DNA of 64,000 nucleotides. Origin: Candidatus Nanohalococcus occultus (GTDB taxonomy: Archaea; Nanohalarchaeota; Nanosalinia; Nanosalinales; Nanosalinaceae). The stretch's first letter is position 1; every line of letters starts with the position of its first letter. Both the position numbers and the translations under genes were made by a program. The DNA is taken from the NCBI RefSeq assembly GCF_029207735.1, contig NZ_CP104395.1, forward strand, positions 664,692 through 728,691, written 5' to 3'. Positions 23,784-32,246 of this stretch are shown piece by piece. The notes under the pieces were generated by a model. It saw nothing but the letters and a program-made list of their open reading frames with translations, had not been told where the DNA came from and made no database searches.

Positions 23784-25001
23784 TTAGTTGAAAACCTTGA
23801 CAGTTCCCTCCACACCGTCATCACCGGTTTGACCAGGGGAGCCGTGGTTGCCGTCGTTTCCCAGCCCGCCCTCTCCACCGAGACCGCCGACTCCTTTCGA
23901 TAGATCAATGTTCGTCGTATCAAGTGGTCCGCGGGTTGCGGCTATGACCACTCCACCAGAACCACCACTGCCGCCACCGCCACCGCCGCCACCGCCTTCA
24001 GTCGAATTGAAGTAATTTGAGCCGTCTGTTCCATTAGATCCGTCAAGTCCATCTGTACCAGAAACATCAAGCACTCCATTAATGGTTATTTTAGGGGCGA
24101 TTAGCATCACGAGTCCGCCAGTATCGCCGCCCTTTCCACCGCCTCCTCCATCACCCCCGGAGGCGGAGACGCTTTCACCGCCGCCGCCGCCACCGCCACC
24201 AGCTCCAGACGATGAAGCGATAATGGAATATTCGAATATCGATTTCCACGGCTCCATAGAACGCGGAGAGAGGAAATCGTTGAATCGATTTTCTTCTGCG
24301 TCCGTCATGGATCTCGTCGGCGATAAACCGCCAGCGCCACCACTACCTTCTGAACCTTTGCCACCGCCGTCTCCGCCGTCTCCACCGTATATACCGGCAC
24401 CATGTAGGATGCCAGCTGCGCCCTCATCTCCGGGATCTCCGGGGTTTCCAGCGTCGTTCCCCTCTGAACCATTACCTCCGGCCCCCCCGGCACCACCAGA
24501 ACTACCTGTAACAACTCCGGATGCATCAAGAGTTCCCGAAATGATAATTTCTTCTGTTGCGTAGATTATCGATACGGGCGAGGTTGCTGTTCGGGTTACA
24601 CTATTTTGGATTTCATATGTAGTAGCAAAAATTGGCGAGGCAGGGATATTACCATCTGTCGATCTACTAACTACTCCGTCTGATCCATCTCCATATATGG
24701 GCGCATGTCCTCCTATCTCACTAGCATGTAATCCATCAACTGTATCGGCATCTATTTCACTTGTTCCGGAGTTTTGTGGCTGGATAAGACTCCAGCCGGA
24801 TACGAGTGAGGAAAATGTCAAGGCTCCGGCTCCAAGACCAAGGGTTTTCAAAAAGCCACGACGGGAGATACCCTCGTTCTTTTCCTGTTGTGAGGACTCA
24901 TCGGCTTCCAGGTTATCTGACTGTTTTTCCTGTTTCATACGTTCCTCGACTTTTCTATCAATTATCTCCTCTATATCATCCGGAAGATCTTTTTCACTCA
25001 T
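23784..25001 (-). CDS. Tat-exported Gly-rich surface protein
   Basis: This 405-residue paralogue of the 22964-23299 leader plus a Gly-rich body has the same charged N-terminal extension and twin-arginine signal ISRRGFLKTLGLGAGALTF, then IDADTVDGLHASEIGG, a phage tail-fibre motif. From about residue 160 it alternates Gly runs with beta strands (GGLVMLIAPKITINGVLDVSG; GGVVIAATRG), which suggests a beta-solenoid or a Gly-loop lectin. It begins 7 bp after the 1,391-residue gene. Being folded before export is the usual reason for Tat use. Confidence 0.78.
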   Translation of the reverse strand: MSEKDLPDDIEEIIDRKVEERMKQEKQSDNLEADESSQQEKNEGISRRGFLKTLGLGAGALTFSSLVSGWSLIQPQNSGTSEIDADTVDGLHASEIGGHAPIYGDGSDGVVSRSTDGNIPASPIFATTYEIQNSVTRTATSPVSIIYATEEIIISGTLDASGVVTGSSGGAGGAGGNGSEGNDAGNPGDPGDEGAAGILHGAGIYGGDGGDGGGKGSEGSGGAGGLSPTRSMTDAEENRFNDFLSPRSMEPWKSIFEYSIIASSSGAGGGGGGGGESVSASGGDGGGGGKGGDTGGLVMLIAPKITINGVLDVSGTDGLDGSNGTDGSNYFNSTEGGGGGGGGGSGGSGGVVIAATRGPLDTTNIDLSKGVGGLGGEGGLGNDGNHGSPGQTGDDGVEGTVKVFN

Positions 25002-25008
25002 TATACCA

Positions 25009-28000
25009 TCACTTTAGTTTTACCAGTATTTTATTCTTGTCTTTGGAGTTTTCGAGGGCGTTACCTATAGTGGTGCTTCTACAGTTTTCGTTGTGGGAGA
25101 TTATTTCTCGGAGTTCTTTGTCTTTGTTCTCCATTGGATCTATGATTTCACATTTCATCGCAGTACCTGGCTTCGATGACGGTACGAGTCGGTCTCCTCT
25201 TTGAATCTCTCCGTTTTCCTCGGTTACTTTGAGCGGCACCTTTCCTTCTAATGCGATCGGATAACCGGATTCTTCCTGGTTCATTACCTGGGAAGGATTG
25301 GATGATACGATACCGGTAACTGTTTCCTGATACCTCCCATCTGTTCTGACGACCGAATCATCTTTCTCTGTATTTATGGCTACAAGTTCTGCTTTTTCCA
25401 GTTCCTGTGGACTTGAGTACATCTCAGCCAGGTCTGCCCCGTTCGTCCAGATATTGCCCTCAACGGAAAGACTGTCGGCCACCGTGACATTGCCGGAAGT
25501 AGCCATTATATCGCCACCATTCATTTCCATATTACCGCCGTTGAGCTTCAGGTCTACCTGTGCGTTAAATGACCCTCCTGTGTTGGCGCTACCTAGCTCA
25601 ACAGTATTTGATTCATCTGCGTATGATAGAGGCCCTAGAGCCATACCGCCGTTGACACCTTCAGCGTAGTATCCAATCGCGTTTCCTTGTGCGTTCTGAC
25701 CGATAGCCATGCCGCCGTTGTCGGAACTGGCCTGTGAACCCACCGCGATAGAGTCTGCTCCCGCATAAGAACTTGATCCAACTGCGATAGCACTTGAACC
25801 ATTCGCATTCGAGCTTGATCCCAGAGCCAAGGCCCCAGTCGAGGTCCCTGTTGAACCATCATCTATACCTGCTTTCGCACCCCATCCAGCTGCTAGTCCA
25901 TAATTATCGTGTACTTCCGCAGAACCGCCTATTGCCTGGGAACCCACTCCTTCAACAACCGAAGCACCTGTCCCTATCACAATACCATCATCTCCTTGAC
26001 CGGAGGTATCAACTTGTGCATTTTTTCCTATTGCGATATCCTGTGTGTCCCCGGCGACGGTATTCGAGTTACCTAGGTAGATACCTGATGAGAACCGTAG
26101 CTGATCTAGACTGGTGACTGAACTAGAGTTCATATTCAGGTTTCCGTTTGGAATAGTTACCGCTCCTCCACCATCAAAACGGGCTATCTCGGTTGATCCG
26201 CCGTATATACTGAGGGCGTTAAGCGTTCCTCCAGTGTTTATATCACGGCTGTTCATATTGATGTCGTATACCGCAGTGTTTCCTTGGGCGAGAACCTCGC
26301 TTAGATCCTGGTTATCCGTATCTGTATCTGTATCTTCTTCGCAGTTACCGTTTCCGTTTACGAATTCATTAGAACCACAGTTCTGTAGGCCGCCAATATT
26401 AGTGATTCTGTTACCGCCCATCTCCAGATCCCCGGTTTCCAATGTGACGTTTCCAGCTCCTCCGCCATCGCCACTGATCGTCAGCCCCTGATTAACGTCA
26501 ATAGGAGAATCACCGTTGTTCGAGGTCATTGAAGCCACGTTGATATCGTTAACACTGATTATATCGCCGCTGCTCTGAAAGTTGATGGATCCGCTCAGTG
26601 TGCTTCCCTGAGTTCTTACCTCTTCCAAGGTCTGATCGTCGGTGTCCGTATCTGTCTCACAGTTACCGTTACCGTTCAGGAATTCATTCGAACCACAGCT
26701 TGTACCTGTGCTATCGACGATACCTCCTACTTCCCGCAGCGTGTTACCGTTTAGATCGGCTGCGCCGTTGAAGTTGACGTCCCCTCCGATGTCTACAAAC
26801 CGTCCTGCGTTCGAAGGATTACCGACATCCATCTCTCCGTCACTCCAGAGCCTGAACTGGGTGTCCGGTGTACTCTGGAAGTTCTGGGAGGTGTTAACTG
26901 ATGTTCCATCACCGTCACTTCTGACTTCGATCGCGAGATCTTCCCCGTCATCATCGGTCGCAATAAGAAGCGGTGCCGGCGAATCAGGATCGTTTACCGT
27001 GTTAAGAAGTCTAAGACCGTTTACATTACTTCCGTGATCTACAGTGGTCACGCCGTTAACTGTAGCGCTTCCGAAAGTGAACCCTGCTCCGTTTTGAATC
27101 TCGCTGTTATCAACAGAGTTATCGGAAATTTCATTGTCGGAAACAGAGCCGGAGACAAGATTCCCGGAGCCATCAAGGTCTCCAGCTGCGGAAAAATCAG
27201 CGATATTACCGGAACCGTCTAAATCATTCGCGTTATCGAAACTGGAGATATCTCCTGCCGAGTTAAGATCGGAAGCTGAACTGAAATCATTGATCGCTCC
27301 ACTGCCGTCTAAATCCGCAGCACCGCTGAAATCATTTATCGAGCCACCGCTGTTCAAGTCTGCGGCCGAGCTAAAGTCGTTAATGTTTCCTGAGGAATCA
27401 AGATCGCCGGCAGTACTCCAGTCAGCGTTTACCAAGGAATTACTGTTTAAATCTAGATCGGTCTCGAAGTACCATCGGTCGGTGCTGTTCTCAAAACCGA
27501 ACTCCTGGCTGAACTGACCGCTGCCAGCTTCCCGCGGCGCCATCCAAAGCCGCCCGGAGGACGTTGTACCAATCGCTAAACTGCCGTCACCGTTTTCAAT
27601 AGAGTTCACTGTACCTCCACTGTCCAGATTGTTCGCATTCGAGAAATCACTGATACTTCCTCCACTGTCTAAATCATTGGCTGACGAAAAGTCAGCGATA
27701 TTACCAGAAGAATCCAAATCATTAGCGTTATCAAAACTAGAAATATCACCCGCCGAATCAAGATCAGAGGCCGCACTGAAATCGTTGATTGTTCCCGCAC
27801 CGTTCAAATCGTTAGCGTTGTCAAAACTGGAGATGTCACCAGCAGAGTTAAGGTCGCTGGCACCACTCCAGTCCGCGTTTTGTATAACGTTTCCGTTCAG
27901 GTCTAGGGGTACGCTGCTGCCGCCTTGGCCAATACGGATTTCCCCATTCCCGCCGCCCGTAGAGCTTATCTCAAAGACATTGTTCCGGGAGCTGGTGTAT

Positions 28001-29184
28001 TCGTGGAAGACATAGTTACCGCCATCAGTAAGAACAAAATCCAGTTCAGGATCCCGCCCCTCTATAACCAAGTCGTTGTTAGCATAGTCGCTGGTTATTG
28101 AAGCCGGAGAACCTTTAGCGTTAGGGAACTCTAGCGAGGAGTTGACCGTTATCGAGTTAGCATCAGCAAGATTTCCTTGGTTCAAAACCTGTTCAAGGTT
28201 CTGATCGTCAGCAACCGTAGTATCCGTATCAGTATCAACCTCACAGTTACCGTTACCGTTTACAAACTCGTTGGCCCCACAGTTTTGAAGTCCGCCGATT
28301 CCGTTTATGTTGTAGTTATTCATGTTCAGTGCCGCATCCAGGTTAAGGGCATCGGAGTCATCGGCACTAAGTAAGACGTCTCCGCCCGGGTCTTGAATGA
28401 CAAATCTATTGTTATCATTCCCATCCATGTCTTGGTAAAGCACGAAGTCTCCACTGTTACCGCCGTATATATTCCCTCCTGCCATCTGGATATCGGTTCC
28501 TCCTGTGCTGTTACCATCACTTAATGTCTCGGAAAGAGTCTGGGTGTCTTCAACATCGTCGTTGCTGTTAACCCAGCTCTTGGTGGTAAAGGCCTGCCAG
28601 GAATCCCAGCCTCCGTTACTCCAACCGGAACGAATCCAGAGAGCGCCGTTGTCAGAGGTGTGATGGGAGACATACATCTGCATGATTCCCTGATTACCCG
28701 AACCCTCTGTGACAATTAGATGGCCGTAAGAGTAGGCCGAGGACGGCTGGTTGAGACTTGAGTTCAAACCACTTGAAATTGATACACCGTACATTCCTGG
28801 CTCAGTTAATGTGTTCCAGTCGGTGTTCTCCACCTGAGTGTTTTTATCGTTTAGAATATCATTTAACTGTTCGCCGTCAAGTAGGTCAGCGTCATCCGCG
28901 TAAGGTGCGGTGACACTTCCGCCGTTTTCCAATGTAATATCGTTCCCGCTGGTTCCCAGGTTCTGATCGTCGGTACCTGTGTTATCAGTGGCACAGTCGC
29001 CATCTGCCTGTAGAATCTCGTTACCGGAACACTGGGTTGAGGGCGTTCTGTCGGGCGGTATCTGTGCGGCCGTGGAAACTGAAAGTATCATTACAGCAGC
29101 TACCAGTAAAACCAGTGCCAAGACCTTGCTGCCTTCTAAATGCCTCATTCCGTGTTTATATTTCATCTTTGTTTGTTTATACAT
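25009..29184 (-). CDS. Giant fibre adhesin: knob, 15-residue repeats, YadA-like head, AE-type C-terminal domain
   Basis: 1,391 residues with a Sec signal at about 20-40. Residues 121-202 match pyocin-knob tail-fibre domains: TDWNTLTEPGMYGVS, then GHLIVTEGSGNQGIMQMYV, LWIRSGW and WDSWQAF. Three clear copies of the NEF-NGNGNCE/DTDTDT module follow. Two blocks of 15-residue repeats (xSxGxIxDFSxAxDL) and DNEISDNSVDNSEIQN units lie in the middle. About 1035-1200 resembles YadA/Hep_Hag head repeats (SIAVGSQAS, MAIGQNAQG, ALALGSSSNANG). The last 142 residues start ADLAEMYSSPQEL and contain VTGIVSSNPSQVM and VPLKVTEENGEIQRGD, a domain also ending a 1,692-residue paralogue. Confidence 0.88.
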   Translation of the reverse strand: MYKQTKMKYKHGMRHLEGSKVLALVLLVAAVMILSVSTAAQIPPDRTPSTQCSGNEILQADGDCATDNTGTDDQNLGTSGNDITLENGGSVTAPYADDADLLDGEQLNDILNDKNTQVENTDWNTLTEPGMYGVSISSGLNSSLNQPSSAYSYGHLIVTEGSGNQGIMQMYVSHHTSDNGALWIRSGWSNGGWDSWQAFTTKSWVNSNDDVEDTQTLSETLSDGNSTGGTDIQMAGGNIYGGNSGDFVLYQDMDGNDNNRFVIQDPGGDVLLSADDSDALNLDAALNMNNYNINGIGGLQNCGANEFVNGNGNCEVDTDTDTTVADDQNLEQVLNQGNLADANSITVNSSLEFPNAKGSPASITSDYANNDLVIEGRDPELDFVLTDGGNYVFHEYTSSRNNVFEISSTGGGNGEIRIGQGGSSVPLDLNGNVIQNADWSGASDLNSAGDISSFDNANDLNGAGTINDFSAASDLDSAGDISSFDNANDLDSSGNIADFSSANDLDSGGSISDFSNANNLDSGGTVNSIENGDGSLAIGTTSSGRLWMAPREAGSGQFSQEFGFENSTDRWYFETDLDLNSNSLVNADWSTAGDLDSSGNINDFSSAADLNSGGSINDFSGAADLDGSGAINDFSSASDLNSAGDISSFDNANDLDGSGNIADFSAAGDLDGSGNLVSGSVSDNEISDNSVDNSEIQNGAGFTFGSATVNGVTTVDHGSNVNGLRLLNTVNDPDSPAPLLIATDDDGEDLAIEVRSDGDGTSVNTSQNFQSTPDTQFRLWSDGEMDVGNPSNAGRFVDIGGDVNFNGAADLNGNTLREVGGIVDSTGTSCGSNEFLNGNGNCETDTDTDDQTLEEVRTQGSTLSGSINFQSSGDIISVNDINVASMTSNNGDSPIDVNQGLTISGDGGGAGNVTLETGDLEMGGNRITNIGGLQNCGSNEFVNGNGNCEEDTDTDTDNQDLSEVLAQGNTAVYDINMNSRDINTGGTLNALSIYGGSTEIARFDGGGAVTIPNGNLNMNSSSVTSLDQLRFSSGIYLGNSNTVAGDTQDIAIGKNAQVDTSGQGDDGIVIGTGASVVEGVGSQAIGGSAEVHDNYGLAAGWGAKAGIDDGSTGTSTGALALGSSSNANGSSAIAVGSSSYAGADSIAVGSQASSDNGGMAIGQNAQGNAIGYYAEGVNGGMALGPLSYADESNTVELGSANTGGSFNAQVDLKLNGGNMEMNGGDIMATSGNVTVADSLSVEGNIWTNGADLAEMYSSPQELEKAELVAINTEKDDSVVRTDGRYQETVTGIVSSNPSQVMNQEESGYPIALEGKVPLKVTEENGEIQRGDRLVPSSKPGTAMKCEIIDPMENKDKELREIISHNENCRSTTIGNALENSKDKNKILVKLK
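27166..27411 (-). repeat. 45 bp tandem repeat block B in the 1,391-residue fibre
   Basis: About five units of 15 codons, consensus xSxGxIxDFSxAxDL. Codons differ between units while the peptide is kept, so the array is old and under selection. Confidence 0.8.
27609..27870 (-). repeat. 45 bp tandem repeat block A in the 1,391-residue fibre
   Basis: About six units of the same 15-codon repeat, separated from block B by a non-repeat stretch containing GSLAIGTTSSGRLWM. Fixed 15-residue periodicity suggests a beta-solenoid or triple-stranded stem. Confidence 0.8.
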
Positions 29185-29187
29185 TTA

Positions 29188-31260
29188 CTAGTCGAGTGTT
29201 TTACAGACCACACCGTAGGTATCGTGCGATGTTGTACTGTCATCGTACAGGTAGGATGCCGCACAGGAACCACCTATCGAGCTACCCTGCATACAGTGTC
29301 CGTTATCATCAGTTATAGTGGATCTTATACCAGCCCCCCACCCCTGGTTGTCCTGTTCGTTGTCCCCTCCTGAGTAACCCCAGCAGACACGTCCAGGCAT
29401 ATCCGCCTCGTCAAACGCGATGCTTGGCGGACTCATCTCAATACCCCACATACCGCTGCCGAAGTTCCTGATACATGCTCCGCCATCACAGTTAGTAGTC
29501 CCTGAACCAGGAACAGTCATGGACCCAGAGCTTCCATTACTCATCCTGTAATCCCCTGTCTCCAGCGAGATCGAAGTCCAGAAGTAATCGGAGCTAGCAG
29601 CATACCTCGAATCCGCATACCCTCTTGGAACCGCATCATCATCACTGTTCGGATCAGCTACGTTCTCCACACGGTTCCCGCCAGCATCAACGTTGCCGGT
29701 GGCCGCCACATCATCCAGCTGAGTGTTATCATCCGTGAAAGTTGCTGAATTCCCGTTATCAATATCTATAGTGGTTTCTCCACCGCCGGCAGGATCGGCT
29801 CCAACGCTCAAATCCTGATCGTCGGCAACAGTTGTGTCTGTATCAGTATCAACTTCACAGTTTCCGTTTCCGTTTACGAATTCATTGGCGCCACAGTTCT
29901 GTAAACCGCCGATTCCGTTGATGTTATTGTTGTTTAACTCGAGAGAACCGTCTCTAATCTCTACCTGACCGCCGTTAACGGCAAAACCGACGCCCTCCGA
30001 TTTAGCGTTACCGGTTCCTGTACTTTCATCTACGCTGACATCGAATCCTCCGGATTCATCGAGTCTTACATGTGTTCCACCGGTACCGGCGACAATATTG
30101 TTGTTAGGATCGATACCGGATTTTATATTGAAGTTACCGGAACCGTCGTGGATTGTAATATACTGATCTCCATCGTCAAGGTTCAAATGATTGCCATTCG
30201 TGTCCAAAGGTGCGTTAAGAGTCACGCCGTTGAACGTAAAACTGCCGCCGTTTTGAATCTCGCTGTTGTCCACGGTGTTGTCCGCAATCTCATTGTCCGA
30301 GACCGAACCGGACGTCAAACTCCCGGATGAATCCAGATCGTTAGCCGCCGAGAAATCGTTTATACTTCCTGACGCATCTAGATCGCCGGCATCGCTCCAG
30401 TCCGCATTCGTGATCGGATTGCCATCCATGTTAAGTGTGCCGTTGTGGATTGTCTCTCCGACGTTGCTATCGTCGTTGCCGCCGGGATTCAGGTAAAGAT
30501 CTCCTGCCGGAATCAACCGTATATGGTCGTTGCTCGCATCGGCTCCGTCGTTCATCGTTCCTAGTTCAAGCCCGAAGTTCTCTCCGCTGCCATCAACGTC
30601 ATCGATCGCATTTATGTAACCGTAATCACTTCCCGAGTTTTCACCTGAACGGAAACGTATCTCTGAGTTTCCTCCATTAGGATTGTTGAAAGTCATTACG
30701 CGGCCTCCACGACCTGTTACAAGCTGGTTGAAATCAGCCACATCATTATTATTCATGTTTAAATTCCCGGTTTCAAGGGTTACGCTGCCGTCTCCACCAC
30801 TGTCACCGTCTACTGTAAAGCCCTGGTGGAAAAGAATATCGCTGTCGCCGTTGTTCGATGTTATACTTCCTACATTCAGGAAGTTAGCGCTGTTAACTCC
30901 GCCATTGCTCTGAAAGTCGAGGTCTCCGCTCATCACGTCGCCTCCGCGGTTGACATAACGGTCGTCGACGCTTCCGGTATCAAGTTCGTTGACTGAGACA
31001 GCTCCCGAGTTAATGTTACCAGAGTTTACAATATTCGAGCCGCCGAGGTTGGAGATACCGATTATCGGGTTACCGCTCATATCTATAGTTCCTGTTACAT
31101 TGATGTTCTGGGAGGAGAACGGAGTTATTCTTTCAATATTTTGAAGCTCCGAGGCAGATACCGTTGAAACTACGAGAATTAACAAAGCGGTTAACGCTAA
31201 AAGTTTCCGGTGTTTCGGCTCTAGTCTAATTGACACGTGTTTATCTCCCAGGGTTTTCAA
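29188..31260 (-). CDS. Secreted fibre protein, 690 residues
   Basis: The start is TTG at 31260 or GTG at 31236; the signal helix is LLALTALLILVVSTVSA. Body units include GSVSDNEIADNTVDNSEIQN and LNLDDGDQYITIHDG, one NGNGNCE/DTDTDT module (after GIGGLQNCGANEF) and the fibre motif VPRGYADSRYAAS. The C-terminal 120 residues contain YDDSTTSHDTYGV and five cysteines (CDGGACI, CWGYSG, CMQGSS, CAASYL, VVCKTLD), which looks like a distinct disulfide-rich tip. It is 3 bp upstream of the 1,391-residue gene. Confidence 0.85.
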   Translation of the reverse strand: MKTLGDKHVSIRLEPKHRKLLALTALLILVVSTVSASELQNIERITPFSSQNINVTGTIDMSGNPIIGISNLGGSNIVNSGNINSGAVSVNELDTGSVDDRYVNRGGDVMSGDLDFQSNGGVNSANFLNVGSITSNNGDSDILFHQGFTVDGDSGGDGSVTLETGNLNMNNNDVADFNQLVTGRGGRVMTFNNPNGGNSEIRFRSGENSGSDYGYINAIDDVDGSGENFGLELGTMNDGADASNDHIRLIPAGDLYLNPGGNDDSNVGETIHNGTLNMDGNPITNADWSDAGDLDASGSINDFSAANDLDSSGSLTSGSVSDNEIADNTVDNSEIQNGGSFTFNGVTLNAPLDTNGNHLNLDDGDQYITIHDGSGNFNIKSGIDPNNNIVAGTGGTHVRLDESGGFDVSVDESTGTGNAKSEGVGFAVNGGQVEIRDGSLELNNNNINGIGGLQNCGANEFVNGNGNCEVDTDTDTTVADDQDLSVGADPAGGGETTIDIDNGNSATFTDDNTQLDDVAATGNVDAGGNRVENVADPNSDDDAVPRGYADSRYAASSDYFWTSISLETGDYRMSNGSSGSMTVPGSGTTNCDGGACIRNFGSGMWGIEMSPPSIAFDEADMPGRVCWGYSGGDNEQDNQGWGAGIRSTITDDNGHCMQGSSIGGSCAASYLYDDSTTSHDTYGVVCKTLD

Positions 31261-31331
31261 GTGCGTTAAGGAACTACAGTGTTCCCTGAAAAGTTTTTCT
31301 CTCCGCTTGTTTATAGGTCTTCACCAGAGGA

Positions 31332-32204
31332 TTACTGAACGTAGATCGATCCCTGTACCGTGCCATTGGACCGCACCAGGATCGCATCATAATACGTTAT
31401 CGACTCCGGTACGACAGTCCACGATTTACCGGCGGGAAGCGTAAAACCTTTTAACTCGGATTCAAAGGTCATCTCAAGCGGACCGGAGGCGTTGTTGACA
31501 AACCTGACACCATCACCGCTTTTTATCGATGCCCGGGATGGTTTCGCAAGCCTTTCATTCAAGAATACTTCGACAGTCTCTCCTTCAACTTCCGGAGGCT
31601 GACGGTCCGGAAGCGAGATTTCTTCGAACTCCGAGTTCTCCTGCTCGTTAGATGTACTATCAGCACCAATAGTTGGAAGATTCAAAGCCGGCAAGCTAAA
31701 GGAAGGAACCTGTACCGAAGGCGTCTGTACCGAAAGACCGTCTTCAGGCACGTAACGCGGGCCGTAAACCACGGCCGCCGAGAAAAAGAGTAAAACCAAG
31801 ACAGCAATCCCCGCCGGTTTTCCGTAAGTGCCAGCAACAGAAACCATCCGAGAAACCACCGTACCCAGCCGCTCTCTGAAACCCGGTCCCTGAACCTTTT
31901 TCTGACCTTTATCCGACTCAGATCCAGCGTCTCCGGTTTCACTGCTTTCCGAGGCCTCTACATCCGCCAGCTTCCGATCCATTTTCTTATCGAAAACTTC
32001 TTGGGTGCTTAGATCGACTTTGCCGCCAGATAAACCATCTTCTTCCTCTTTTTGATCGTCTAGATTGTTTTCCCGTTCCTTGATGACTTTATCCACTATT
32101 TCCGGGCTGTAGCCTTTGTTCTCAAGACTTGAACGGATTCTTTCCGGCTGTATGCCGTCATCGAGTTTCTGTCCGACCCAGTTTTCCAGTTTTTTACTAT
32201 CCAT
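31332..32204 (-). CDS. Membrane-anchored protein with a cupredoxin-like outer domain
   Basis: 290 residues. An N-terminal helical region (KKLENWVGQKLDDGIQPERI) resembles short domains that bind partners. An acidic linker follows, then a membrane helix at about 127-147 (AGIAVLVLLFFSAAVVYG). A Pro/Ser/Gln linker leads to a C-terminal beta-domain of about 80 residues with SGDGVRFVNNASGPLEMTF and TLPAGKSWTV, cupredoxin-like but lacking an obvious Cys-His copper site. Its own TATA box is at 32226-32235. It may anchor or sense the adhesins; inference only. Confidence 0.75.
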   Translation of the reverse strand: MDSKKLENWVGQKLDDGIQPERIRSSLENKGYSPEIVDKVIKERENNLDDQKEEEDGLSGGKVDLSTQEVFDKKMDRKLADVEASESSETGDAGSESDKGQKKVQGPGFRERLGTVVSRMVSVAGTYGKPAGIAVLVLLFFSAAVVYGPRYVPEDGLSVQTPSVQVPSFSLPALNLPTIGADSTSNEQENSEFEEISLPDRQPPEVEGETVEVFLNERLAKPSRASIKSGDGVRFVNNASGPLEMTFESELKGFTLPAGKSWTVVPESITYYDAILVRSNGTVQGSIYVQ

Positions 32205-32225
32205 ACCTACAGTTTCGAGAGTCTG

Positions 32226-32235
32226 GGATAAAAAG
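32226..32235 (-). promoter_or_regulatory. Possible internal promoter in the surface-protein cluster
   Basis: The minus strand reads CTTTTTATCC in a 42 bp gap, centred 27 bp before the ATG at 32204, suggesting a second transcription start for the downstream fibres. Confidence 0.35.
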
Positions 32236-32246
32236 TTCTCCAGTTT

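Noticed and set aside
24082-24564. Plus-strand Pro-rich ORF of 160 codons
   Set aside because: It is the antisense reading of Gly-rich codons in the Tat-exported protein on the minus strand and has no start signals.
27166-27870. CRISPR array from evenly spaced repeats
   Set aside because: The 45 bp period is fully in frame and codes for 15-residue units with no unique spacers and silent codon divergence.
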